A program made the position numbers and the translations under genes. This document shows positions 56,798 to 64,000 of a DNA stretch of 64,000 nucleotides, in pieces. Every line of letters starts with the position of its first letter. The stretch's first letter is position 1. Source of the stretch: Streptomyces sp. NBC_00576 (GTDB lineage: Bacteria; Actinomycetota; Actinomycetes; Streptomycetales; Streptomycetaceae); the NCBI RefSeq assembly GCF_036345175.1, contig NZ_CP107780.1, positions 7,068,001-7,132,000 on the forward strand. Direction: 5' to 3'. The notes under the pieces were generated by a model. That model searched no databases and had not been told where the DNA came from. It saw only the letters and a program-made list of their open reading frames with translations.

Positions 56798-57456
56798 TTG
56801 CTGACGTCGTAGACCTTAGCACCCTGATCGGCGGGAGGAAAAATCGATATCCGCACCCCACTGGAGACCGCGGCACGGGCCGCTCGTACGGCCGCCCAGA
56901 GCAGAATTTCCGGGCCCGGAAGCCAGGGACGGCTGGTGTCGGGGGCGACGACCCAGCGCGATTCGGGGCGGGGATCGCCCTCTTCCTCCCCGTGTTCGGG
57001 CTCGTCGGTCACCAGTGAGGGGACCGTCACCGCGTCGCCGCGGCCGTGGCACAGGAGCGGCGGAATCGTGAGGCGGCGGCGTCCGGCGCCACCATCACCG
57101 CCATCAGTGCCATTACCGAGTTCGCCGACATCGCTGGCGGAGCCCCACTCCTCCCACCTCAGGAGTGACGGCAGCCGCTGGGCCGTCCCCAGCGCCGCGA
57201 AGAGGAGTATCCGGCCCCGGTAGGCCGCGACCGGGCCCGAGCCGGGCCCGTCGTCCCAGAGGCGGTCGAGCATCCTGCGGCCGAAGATGGCGGGCACGTT
57301 GACGACGTCGAACGCGGTGCCGCAGGGCAGGACGAGCGGGGCGGTGGGCCGCTCGGCCCAGAGCGAGAGCGTGCTGCGCGGATACGTTCCTGCGGAGGCG
57401 AGCCAGACGGCCCCCTCCGAGGTGACTCCGGATACGTCAGAGTGTGTGCTGCTCAT
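56788..57456 (-). CDS. Bifunctional DNA primase/polymerase-like protein
   Basis: The 222-aa product resembles Streptomyces proteins named bifunctional DNA primase/polymerase N-terminal domain: CGTAFDVVNVPAIFGRRMLD, GPVAAYRGRILLFAALGTAQ, RLPSLLRWEEWG, PPLLCHGRGDAVTVPSL, RPWLPGPEILLWAAVRAAR and SIFPPADQGAKVYDVSKRR. An obvious primase active-site acid cluster is not seen, so the enzymatic role is unproven. The ATG at 57456 lacks a strong SD. Its last codons and TAG stop lie within tRNA-Lys copy 3, so gene and tRNA may share a transcript. Confidence 0.75.
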   Translation of the reverse strand: MSSTHSDVSGVTSEGAVWLASAGTYPRSTLSLWAERPTAPLVLPCGTAFDVVNVPAIFGRRMLDRLWDDGPGSGPVAAYRGRILLFAALGTAQRLPSLLRWEEWGSASDVGELGNGTDGGDGGAGRRRLTIPPLLCHGRGDAVTVPSLVTDEPEHGEEEGDPRPESRWVVAPDTSRPWLPGPEILLWAAVRAARAAVSSGVRISIFPPADQGAKVYDVSKRR

Positions 57457-57634
57457 GGCATCTAGATCTACCGGCAGTGAGCATGCGGTCTCCGAGGGTT
57501 GCCGGAAACCGGGACGGGAGGGGGCAAGGTGGAGTACCTTGCCCACCTGAATATGCCGCACGGACTTTCTGGACCGGGCTGGATCGGACCGGACTGAAGT
57601 GGATCAGACCGGGACCGAATCGGACCGGACCGAA

Positions 57635-58033
57635 TCAGACGGGGTCGACGTGACCGTGGCCATGGTCGCTGCTGCCGCCCCCGCTGGCGTTCTCCCCGCC
57701 ACCGCGCAGCAGCTCACGGCCGTACTCGACCATCTTCCGCGCGTAGTCCTCGGTCCACTCGGCCCGCTCCGCGATGTCGGCAGTGGTCAGCCGGTCGAAG
57801 CGGCGCGGGTCGGCCAGCTGGGCCGCCGCCATCGCCTGGTACTCCACCGCGCGGTCGGTCGCGGCGCGGAACGCCTGGGTCAGCTCCGTGGCGCGGGTCA
57901 GCAGCGCGCGCGGGTCGTCGATCGACTCCAGGTCGAAGAAGTGCTCGGGGTCGTCGGCCACCTGAGTGGGCTCGAAGAGCAGGGGCGCGGGGCGTAGCCG
58001 CGGTTCGTTGCGACGCGGCGTGGGCTCCGCCAT
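57635..58033 (-). CDS. Small conserved-type hypothetical protein
   Basis: The 132-aa soluble protein has a Pro/Arg-rich start (MAEPTPRRNEPRLRPAPLL), then two helical stretches (DDPRALLTRATELTQAFRA, FDRLTTADIAERAEWTEDYA) and a Gly/His/Asp-rich end (GGGSSDHGHGHVDP). The end could bind a metal. AGGAGGAGA lies before the ATG, a strong ribosome binding site. No family with a known role is recognised. Confidence 0.6.
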   Translation of the reverse strand: MAEPTPRRNEPRLRPAPLLFEPTQVADDPEHFFDLESIDDPRALLTRATELTQAFRAATDRAVEYQAMAAAQLADPRRFDRLTTADIAERAEWTEDYARKMVEYGRELLRGGGENASGGGSSDHGHGHVDPV

Positions 58034-58396
58034 GTCTTCTCCTCCTCGTACGGTCCGCACCGTTCATACGTGCCCTTCATGCACCACGGCATGTACGGCA
58101 CACGGTCGAAATGGCCCCGCCGTCCAGCCGGGCCACCGTCCATTGTCCCCTGCCCGCGCAAGTGGGCCCCGGGTTCGCCCGACAGGGCAGCTGATCTGCC
58201 CCTACGGCCGCCAGGCGGCCCGGTGCTCCGCCAGCTGCGACAGCACCGCATGGTTCGCCATGGTTCGCCTCCCAGCCGTCCGGGCTGTGTTCATCGGCCG
58301 CCTCCGGCGGTGTGCCGGACTCCGTCCGGCGATTGGGCGGCGCCGGTGGTGGGCGTCTGCCGGTCGGCCGCCGGAGTGCACGTCACGACTGCCGGG
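58034..58396. other. Spacer with a degenerate duplication of the helicase 3' end
   Basis: This 363-bp gap separates the helicase operon from the small gene downstream on the same strand. Apart from the duplicated block at 58206-58283 it contains no gene I can support. A GCCGGACTCCGTCCGGC hairpin (about 58314-58330) may terminate the helicase transcript. Confidence 0.5.
58206..58283 (-). pseudogene. Duplicated fragment of the helicase C-terminus
   Basis: About 75 bp here match 58400-58470, the last codons of the helicase gene (encoding the end EANHAVLSHLAEHRVAWRP), with a few substitutions and an extra CATGGTTCGC unit. It follows the real stop codon, so it is a noncoding partial copy. Confidence 0.7.
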
Positions 58397-59749
58397 TCAG
58401 GGCCGCCAGGCGACCCGGTGCTCCGCCAGATGTGACAGCACCGCATGGTTCGCCTCCCAGCCGTCCGGGAACTTCACCGTCACCCCCAGCTGCACCGGCT
58501 CCGTCGACGGATGATCGTCCAGGAGTTCGGTCACCCCCGCCCGGCACACCACCACGCACGCGTGCCGGTGTCTGGAGGCCAGGACACAGAGGCGGCCCGT
58601 CTCCAGGTGGAAGGCGGTGGCGTCGGGGCGGCCCGAGAGAGGGTGCAGGACCACCGTCACGTCGAACTCCCGCCCCTGGAGGCGGTTCGCCGTGTCTACG
58701 GTGACGTCCGCCACCCCCAGCTCGGCGAGCGCCGCCCGGACCGCCGCCGCCTGGTCCCGGTGTGCGGTGCCGACCGCGATCCGGTCGGCCGTGAGAGGCG
58801 TCGGCTCGGGCCCGCGCTCCGAGGTGGCCGCGCCGCCCCGGTCCAGCATGCGGCGTACGACCATGGCGACCGCGCGTACCGCCTCGGGGTCCGTACGAGG
58901 GGTGTGCCGGGCGGGGAGTTCCAGCAGGCCCCAGCCCGATTCGGCGGCCTCGTCGAGCACCCGGTCCGGGCCCGAGCCGTCCGACGGGACCGCGAAGGCG
59001 AGCCGCCGGTCGCCGTGGCTGGTGCCGCTGCGGAACGGGGTGTACGGGTAGAAGGCGGCCGAGACGAGGGGCGCGGCCGAGGCCGGGAGCCGCCAGGACA
59101 CCGGCAGGCGGTGCTGGGGCAGCTCGGGGTTGTGGGCCAGGAGGGTGGTGACCGCCGAGGCCGAGGGATCGTACGACAGGCCCGCCCACTGCTCCGCGCC
59201 GACGATCGAGAAGGGGTCCAACTGGCCCGGGTCGCCCACGAACAGGGCCCGCTCGAACAGTCCGGCAACGGCGAGCAGCGCGTCCGAGCGCATCTGGTAC
59301 GCCTCGTCCACGATCGCGTGCCGCCACGGCTCGTCGACCTTGACGTGGGCCCACTTGGCGGCCGTGGAGATAACCACGTCCAGGCCCGCGAGTTCGGCGG
59401 CCTTGGCGGACTTCCGTACGTTCGGCAGGTCGTCCAGCGACTTGTCGTACGGGTCGGAGTCGCTGCTGTGCAGGCGGCCCACCGGCAGCTCGGGGTTCTT
59501 CTCGGCGAGGCGGACGACGAGGTCGTCGACCTGGGCGTTCGTCTGCGCGATGACCATCAACGGGCGCCCGGCCTCGGCCAGTTCGAGCGCGGCCCGGACC
59601 ACGAGCGTGGACTTCCCGGCCCCGGGCGGCGAGTCGACGACGACTCCACGGTGGGTGCCGTGCAGCGTGTCATGGAGGATCGCGTCGGTGGCCCGGCCGG
59701 CGGCGGCGCCGGGATCGAAGGCGGCCTGCGGGGGGTGAGCGGGGTTCAC
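58397..59749 (-). CDS. SF1-type DNA/RNA helicase (AAA domain)
   Basis: The 450-aa ATPase has the SF1 motifs in order: Walker A PPGAGKST (41-48), AQTNAQVDDLVVRLA (motif Ia), Walker B VDEAYQM (147-153), motif III VGDPGQLDPF (171-180), motif IV VSWRLP, motif V DTANRLQGREFD and motif VI SRHRHACVVV. It most resembles the Upf1/Dna2-like branch (DEAYQ, GDPGQL). It lies third in a minus-strand cluster after a Cas4-like nuclease and an unknown protein, 157 bp downstream of the latter, so it may work with that nuclease on DNA ends. The start is GTG with GAGGAAGG upstream. Confidence 0.85.
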   Translation of the reverse strand: MNPAHPPQAAFDPGAAAGRATDAILHDTLHGTHRGVVVDSPPGAGKSTLVVRAALELAEAGRPLMVIAQTNAQVDDLVVRLAEKNPELPVGRLHSSDSDPYDKSLDDLPNVRKSAKAAELAGLDVVISTAAKWAHVKVDEPWRHAIVDEAYQMRSDALLAVAGLFERALFVGDPGQLDPFSIVGAEQWAGLSYDPSASAVTTLLAHNPELPQHRLPVSWRLPASAAPLVSAAFYPYTPFRSGTSHGDRRLAFAVPSDGSGPDRVLDEAAESGWGLLELPARHTPRTDPEAVRAVAMVVRRMLDRGGAATSERGPEPTPLTADRIAVGTAHRDQAAAVRAALAELGVADVTVDTANRLQGREFDVTVVLHPLSGRPDATAFHLETGRLCVLASRHRHACVVVCRAGVTELLDDHPSTEPVQLGVTVKFPDGWEANHAVLSHLAEHRVAWRP

Positions 59750-59906
59750 AGGGGGCCTTCCTCGGGGGTGGGGTGGCGGCGGTCGCCGGAGGCCGAAGTG
59801 CCCCTGTGCGCGCGGGCTGTCGTCCGGACGTCAGCCTCGGTGCGGCGGCGGCCCCGGCGGTGTTGTCGGGCGGCGGCGATCGAAATACCCCTCCGCGAAC
59901 CGGCGT

Positions 59907-61553
59907 TCACAGCACGTCCTCATTGGTCACCGGGTCGGCCGCCGGTAGCGCCGGTGTCGCTTCCTCGCCCGGTGGTCCGCCGTGGGTCCACGGGGTCTGG
60001 TCCGCGTCGGGGAGCTTCGCGCCGCCCCGCTGTTCGTGCTCGAAGAGCGTGAAGCAGACCAGGTCCCCCTTCTCGGGCACCGATCCGACCTCGGGCTCCT
60101 TGCCCCGGCCCATCTTGTCGACCACCCGAAGAACGATCAGCGCAGCCCCCTCATCACCCTTCCCGTCGGCGCCCTTCCCCTCGCCCCCGTGGCCCTCCTC
60201 ATGGCCCACGAACTCCGCCGCCTGTGGCTTGCCGCCCAGCGAGCGGTACACCTTCACCCGCTCGCCGAGCTGCGGACGGTCGTCCGTGCGTACGGTGACC
60301 AGTGGGCGCGGGCTCGGGCGTTTGCCGTCGCTGTACGTCATGACGACGTCCGTGACCTCGCCCGCGAACGCCTCCCCGGACAGCCGCCGGCCCGCCATCA
60401 CCAGCGGGTCGTCCAGGGCCTCCTGGGCCTCCAGCCGGGCCTGTTCACGCTCGCGCGTGGCCAGTTTGTTGGCTGCCGTCACCGCGTCGTCGCGGCGCGG
60501 CTGCGGGGGCTCGCCCGCGGTGACCCGGTCGCGGTGGCCGGTGAACGACCAGCGGTCGCGCGTCCACCGGTCCGCCGCGTGGGCGCCCTCCGGCAGTGTC
60601 CGCAGCAGGTCGAGGCCGCGCCACACCGCGTCCCAGGTGGGCCGCGTACGGCTCTCGACGAGAGCGCGGATCTCCCGCTCGGCGGCGGTGAGTTCACCGA
60701 GCCGGTCGTCCGCCGACTCGCCGTCCTCGGCGGCGGCGAGCGCGGTCCGCGCGCGGTTGTAGTTCTCGATCGCGGGGGCGAGCAGCTTGTTGTCGAACGC
60801 GGGGTCGGTCGCCGGACCGGCCGGCGGCCACAGCAGCTGCCCCTTCCCGTCCCGCGCCAACTCGGCCCGCAGCGCAGCCTCGGCGCCCGACACGCCGTCC
60901 GGCGGATCGATCCAGGCCAGTAGTGCGCCCAGGTGCTGGTCCTCCAGCGTGGACTGCCCGGTGGCCCAGTGCCGCGACAGCACGTCCGTCAGCGCCAGGA
61001 GGAGTGCGGACCCGGGGACCCGGGCGCGCTCCCCGTAGTGCGTGAACCAGCGGCCGAGCAACGGCACCCGGGGCGGCGCGGGATGCGGTGTCTCCGGGTC
61101 CTGTTCCGCCGTACGCCTGAAGCGCATCGAGCGGCCCAGCAGCCGTACGAAGTCGATGCCGGCGCGGCTCGGGACGATCAACTGGGGTGCGTCCGCGCAC
61201 AGTTCGACCTCGACCTTGATGCGCTTGCCGGTCTCCGGGTCGATCTCGTTGCGCTCTGCGGCCTCCACGGCGTCGGCGTAGGAGTCGATGAACGGCAGGA
61301 CGACGTCGGCGAGTTCGGCGAGGAACGCGAACCTCAGGTCGCGGTCGCGCGGCTGCGGTACGACGAGCAGGCGCGGCGCGTCCCGGTCATCGCCGACCAG
61401 CGCCCCCAGCGGGGCCCCGGCCTCACCGGCGGTGGTGAGCGGTACGAGGACGAGGGGCCGCCCGGACAGGTGCCGGTGCCGGACGGTGGCGGCGGGCTGG
61501 GCGCGGCCGGTGCTGACGGCTTCGAGGCGGGCGAGGGTGGCGATCAGCGACAT
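59907..61553 (-). CDS. Unknown protein between nuclease and helicase genes
   Basis: The 548-aa soluble protein has no signal or membrane segment. The N-terminal half is alpha/beta (LSGRPLVLVPLTTAGEAGAP, DRDLRFAFLAELADVVLPFI, CADAPQLIVPSRAGIDFVRL, LLGRWFTHYGERARVPGSAL). A helical middle follows (LTAAEREIRALVESRTRPTW). The C-terminal part is beta-rich and charged (GEVTDVVMTYSDGKRPSPRP, GERVKVYRSLGG, EKGDLVCFTLFEHEQRG) and looks like an OB- or SH3-like nucleic-acid-binding region. I do not recognise the family. Its start overlaps the nuclease stop by 10 bp, so the two are coupled. It could be the specificity or bridging subunit. Confidence 0.65.
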   Translation of the reverse strand: MSLIATLARLEAVSTGRAQPAATVRHRHLSGRPLVLVPLTTAGEAGAPLGALVGDDRDAPRLLVVPQPRDRDLRFAFLAELADVVLPFIDSYADAVEAAERNEIDPETGKRIKVEVELCADAPQLIVPSRAGIDFVRLLGRSMRFRRTAEQDPETPHPAPPRVPLLGRWFTHYGERARVPGSALLLALTDVLSRHWATGQSTLEDQHLGALLAWIDPPDGVSGAEAALRAELARDGKGQLLWPPAGPATDPAFDNKLLAPAIENYNRARTALAAAEDGESADDRLGELTAAEREIRALVESRTRPTWDAVWRGLDLLRTLPEGAHAADRWTRDRWSFTGHRDRVTAGEPPQPRRDDAVTAANKLATREREQARLEAQEALDDPLVMAGRRLSGEAFAGEVTDVVMTYSDGKRPSPRPLVTVRTDDRPQLGERVKVYRSLGGKPQAAEFVGHEEGHGGEGKGADGKGDEGAALIVLRVVDKMGRGKEPEVGSVPEKGDLVCFTLFEHEQRGGAKLPDADQTPWTHGGPPGEEATPALPAADPVTNEDVL

Positions 61554-62833
61554 ACGGCGCCCTCCGGTTCCAACCCCGGCTCCGGAGCGGCGAGTTCGGC
61601 GCCGCGCAGCGCCTCCGCGCGCAGGGTCGCAGCCCTCCGTAGCGCGGCCACTGTCGGGTCCTGGGGGTCACCGGACCGGCCGTGGGCCGCCGACAACACG
61701 TCGTCGACCGTGGTGAGGGCGCCCAGTTCGGACCGTACGGAACGGCCCAGGGATGTCACCGCGCCCTGCGCGCGGGAACGGTCGCGGCAGTGGAAGGCCA
61801 GCTCGCACGCGGACAGGCACTCCGGCGCGTACTCCGCGGGGACCGACTCGACCGCCGCGGTCAGTTCGGCGGTGGGCAGGTCCGGGGCGAAGCAGGTGCC
61901 CTCGGGGAGGGCCTCGGCGATGTCCTCGATGCGGGTCAGCCGGGACAGCTGGCGGCCGGTCACCGCGCGCTGTTTGCGGACGTCGACCGCGGAGGCGGCC
62001 GGAAGGTTGGAGAAGTCCTTCGGGCAGACCAGCAGCACACGGTGGCGCACCGTCGGCGCCGGATCGCTGCCCTGGGTGAGCCGGGCGGCGACCTCCTCCA
62101 GCGCCAGCACATACACCGCGGCCTGACGGGCCGCCGCGCCCACTTTGGCGGGGTCCGCCGAACCGTCCAGCATCGGGAAGGACTTGATCTCCACGACCGA
62201 CCAGCTGCCGTCCGGGTGTACGACCACCGCGTCCGGCTCCAGGAAGGCCGGGGAGCCCGCGACGTCGAGGGCGAGCATGGGGTGGTCGAGGAGCGTCCAG
62301 CCGCCGGTACCGGTGCCGGCCCTCGCGGTTGTGGCGTCGCGCAGGGCCAGTGCCGTCCGTGCCGTGCGGCCCTCCGGCCCGGTCGCCGTGAGGTCGGGGA
62401 CCTCGGCCTCCGCCGGGGCTACCGCACCCGGGTCCAGCTTCTCGTGCACCAGCCGGAGCAGCTCCGCGCCGCCGTCGGCCTTGACCCGGGCCTCGAAGGT
62501 GTTGCCGCGCGCCAGGGCGAACTGGGACTGTCCGAAGGCGGACGGTGAGCCCAGCGCGCTCGCCAGCGTCGCCTTGTTCACCCCCGCGCCGTCCAGGATC
62601 GCGCGTCGTCTGCACCCGGGGTTGGCGGCGAGGGCCGCGAGGGCGCGCGCGTCCAGTGCCTTCGGTGGTACCGCCGGACCGCGCAGCTCAGCGAGCCGCT
62701 GCCGCAGCGCCGTCCCCCGCGTCCGCGGAAGCGGCACCCGGCTTGGCTTCTGGCCCGGGAACTGGCCCGAAGACGGACTCGCGCTGCCTTGGAATTCGCT
62801 CACGCGGGGAAGTCTGGCATCCACCACTGACAA
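61544..62833 (-). CDS. RecB/Cas4-type Fe-S nuclease (PD-(D/E)XK)
   Basis: The product is up to 429 aa. It shows the complete Fe-S nuclease pattern: an N-terminal Cys (ANPGCRRRAILD, Cys74), RGNTFEARV (Glu114), the PD-(D/E)XK core EPDAVVV (Asp201) and VEIKSF (Glu215, Lys217), the RecB QxxxY motif (RQAAVYV, Gln237/Tyr241), and three C-terminal Cys (PECLSACELAFHC; 339, 343, 349). Such enzymes (Cas4, AddB, Dna2) cut single-stranded DNA ends. No cas genes are near. The TTG at 62833 has GAGG upstream but overlaps the PAP2 gene by 146 bp; later GTG starts (62803, 62737) have no SD. Confidence 0.8.
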   Translation of the reverse strand: MSVVDARLPRVSEFQGSASPSSGQFPGQKPSRVPLPRTRGTALRQRLAELRGPAVPPKALDARALAALAANPGCRRRAILDGAGVNKATLASALGSPSAFGQSQFALARGNTFEARVKADGGAELLRLVHEKLDPGAVAPAEAEVPDLTATGPEGRTARTALALRDATTARAGTGTGGWTLLDHPMLALDVAGSPAFLEPDAVVVHPDGSWSVVEIKSFPMLDGSADPAKVGAAARQAAVYVLALEEVAARLTQGSDPAPTVRHRVLLVCPKDFSNLPAASAVDVRKQRAVTGRQLSRLTRIEDIAEALPEGTCFAPDLPTAELTAAVESVPAEYAPECLSACELAFHCRDRSRAQGAVTSLGRSVRSELGALTTVDDVLSAAHGRSGDPQDPTVAALRRAATLRAEALRGAELAAPEPGLEPEGAVCR

Positions 62834-63653
62834 TTGGGGCCTCTGCGCCGCGAGAGCGCGTTGCGACGGGTGCGACGCGGGCCGTGATCCACACCCTCGC
62901 CCGGTCCGCGTTCCGTATGACGAGCGGTGCCAGCAGCAGCCCGAGGCCCATCACTGCGGCGCCCGCGGCCGCGTCGAGGAAGTAGTGGTTCGCGGTGCCC
63001 ATCACGACGATCGTCGTGATCAACGGGTAGACGACGGCCAGGACCTTGGTGGTGCGCGTACCGCCGTACCGCCACAGCATCACTCCGCACCACAGGGCCC
63101 AGCCGACGTGCAGGCTCGGCATCGCCGCGTACTGGTTCGTCATGCCGCCGAGCCCTCGCGGGGCGCTGGCCTGGCCGCCCCACCAGCCGTACGAGCTGTA
63201 CTGGGCCATCGTGTCCACGAAGCCGTGGCCGGCCTCCAGGAGGCGGGGCGGGCAGGTGGGCAGCAGGGTGAAGCCGATGAGGCCGATGAAGGTCGAGGTC
63301 ATCAGCCAGGTGCGGGCCGCCCGGTAGCGGACGGCACGGGACCGGAAGAGCCAGATCAGGATGGCGGGGGTGACGAGGTAGTGCAGCGACGCGTACCAGA
63401 AGTCGGCCGGTATGCCGATCCAGGGTTCGCGGGTGAACAGGCGGTTGAGCGGGTGCTCGGCGTTCAACCACCAGGACTTCTCGAACCTGAGGATCGCCAG
63501 GCCGTGCTCGACGGCGGTCGACTCGTCGCCCCGCACCAGCAGGCGTCCGGCCGAATAGCACGCGTAGACCAGCAGGATCAGTGGCAGCTCGGTCCACCAG
63601 CGGAGGCGGGTGGGCGAGGCCGTCTCGGGCCGTGCAGTATCGGTCGCCGGCAT
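62688..63653 (-). CDS. PAP2-family membrane phosphatase
   Basis: The 321-aa membrane protein has about six helices and the PAP2 motifs MPSLHVGWALW and TANHYFLDAAAGA, in the form found in inositol-phosphoryl-ceramide-synthase-like (AUR1-type) enzymes of actinobacteria. KSWWLNAEHPLNRLF near the N-terminus also fits that group. It should transfer or remove phosphate-linked headgroups at the outer membrane face. The last 60 residues (GGCQTSPRERIPRQRES to AAAAR) are low-complexity and read through the 5' part of the nuclease gene in another frame. They are probably not part of the fold. Confidence 0.8.
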   Translation of the reverse strand: MPATDTARPETASPTRLRWWTELPLILLVYACYSAGRLLVRGDESTAVEHGLAILRFEKSWWLNAEHPLNRLFTREPWIGIPADFWYASLHYLVTPAILIWLFRSRAVRYRAARTWLMTSTFIGLIGFTLLPTCPPRLLEAGHGFVDTMAQYSSYGWWGGQASAPRGLGGMTNQYAAMPSLHVGWALWCGVMLWRYGGTRTTKVLAVVYPLITTIVVMGTANHYFLDAAAGAAVMGLGLLLAPLVIRNADRARVWITARVAPVATRSRGAEAPIVSGGCQTSPRERIPRQRESVFGPVPGPEAKPGAASADAGDGAAAAAR

Positions 63654-63937
63654 CCGATCGTCTCTCCCACTCTCTGTCCCCGTCTAGCTGCGCCTCCGTC
63701 GTCGGTGGCCTGCGGTTCGCCCGATTTTACGGTGTACGTGAACGCCCCATGAAGCGCCCCTGTCACACAGGACGCAAAGATCGGCCCCTCGGTTGCCCCC
63801 GGACAGCGTGCGCGATGATGGAGGGGTTCCGCCTCGGTTTTTCGCCAATAGGTACACCTGATTCGCTTCGGCGCTCCTTTTCCTCCACCTTTCGCCTTGT
63901 TCGCCACGCTTACCGTCTCCCCCCGGAAGGGCTCCTC
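63654..63937. other. Divergent promoter region, no gene
   Basis: These 284 bp separate the PAP2 gene (minus) from the histidine-phosphatase gene (plus) and hold an AT-richer patch (about 63835-63900). Open frames on the minus strand here are Arg/Pro-rich with no family match. Confidence 0.45.
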
Positions 63938-64000
63938 ATGTCATCGCGCATCCTGCTGGCCCGGCACGGACAGACGGAGTGGTCGCTGTCCGGCAAGCAC
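63938..64000 (+). CDS. Histidine phosphatase / phosphoglycerate-mutase family, N-terminal fragment
   Basis: Only the first 21 codons are in the window: MSSRILLARHGQTEWSLSGKH. The LLARHGQTEWS motif holds the catalytic RHG His of the histidine-phosphatase (phosphoglycerate-mutase-like) superfamily. GGAAGG lies 7 bases before the ATG. The rest of the gene lies beyond the edge. Confidence 0.88.
   Translation, partial: MSSRILLARHGQTEWSLSGKH

Noticed and set aside
61544..62833. Cas4 of a CRISPR-Cas locus
   Set aside because: The Fe-S nuclease pattern matches, but no cas1, cas2 or repeat array is present in the window.
63578..63907. 109-aa minus-strand frame over the PAP2 promoter region
   Set aside because: Arg/Pro-rich, overlaps the PAP2 start, and no homologous pattern is seen.

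Overview
The window is a gene-dense, very GC-rich piece of an actinomycete chromosome, almost certainly Streptomyces. The reasons are strong GC bias at third codon positions, many GTG and TTG starts, Shine-Dalgarno (SD) sites of the GGAGG type, class E and class F sortases, F420-type oxidoreductases, the cslA/glxA/cslZ/lpmP glycan locus and a cdgA-type diguanylate cyclase. I see no rRNA, CRISPR array, integrase, transposase or replication origin. Three identical tRNA-Lys(CTT) genes lie on the minus strand.

Layout. 1-6.4 kb: the 3' end of a dctA-like transporter, an alpha/beta hydrolase, a translationally coupled pair of small unknown genes, an allene-oxide-cyclase-like secreted protein, an orphan membrane domain and an SDR. 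6.4-13.8 kb: a candidate secreted polymorphic toxin (ALF repeats, long Ala-rich helices, variable C-terminal tip) with a putative immunity gene downstream. Divergent from it are a small secreted protein and a catalytically dead trypsin fold joined to a lectin and an FG-GAP propeller. 13.9-19.8 kb: a SEC-C protein, a GH30 endo-beta-1,6-galactanase, sortase E, a DUF6412 protein, a second YidC and an FAH-family enzyme. 19.8-25.5 kb: a condensation-domain protein, then an operon (Gfo/Idh/MocA oxidoreductase, HbpS-like protein, LLM oxidoreductase) divergent from a ROK regulator across a clear operator. 25.6-29.4 kb: a LAXTG-type surface protein, a NagD-like HAD phosphatase, and a secreted protein followed by a class F sortase.

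29.9-40.1 kb is the hyphal-tip glycan locus. It holds cslZ (GH6), convergent glxA-cslA (radical copper oxidase plus cellulose-synthase-like GT2), an NlpC/P60 hydrolase, an SPFH protein and the copper LPMO gene lpmP. The lpmP promoter carries DasR/chitinase-type repeats. CslA makes a beta-glucan, GlxA oxidises or modifies it, and CslZ and LpmP can trim polysaccharide at the wall. 40.2-52.7 kb: a DUF3592 protein, a fatty acyl-CoA ligase, and a catabolic island. The island has an IclR regulator, an Ehu-type ABC importer (ehuBCDA), a DUF3830 protein, an amidase, a D-2-hydroxyacid dehydrogenase, two coupled maleate-isomerase/racemase paralogues and an LLM monooxygenase.

52.8-64 kb: cdgA (PAS-GGDEF-EAL), an M6-like metalloprotease, a primase/polymerase-like protein whose stop codon lies inside a tRNA gene, and a possible nucleic-acid-processing operon. 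That operon encodes a RecB/Cas4-type Fe-S nuclease, an unknown 548-aa protein and an SF1 helicase. A PAP2 phosphatase and the start of a histidine phosphatase close the window.

The most promising candidates for something undescribed are the nuclease/unknown/helicase operon (58.4-62.8 kb), the Ehu/DUF3830/amidase/racemase island (42.7-51.4 kb) and the toxin/immunity module with its neighbouring pseudoprotease (6.4-13.8 kb).
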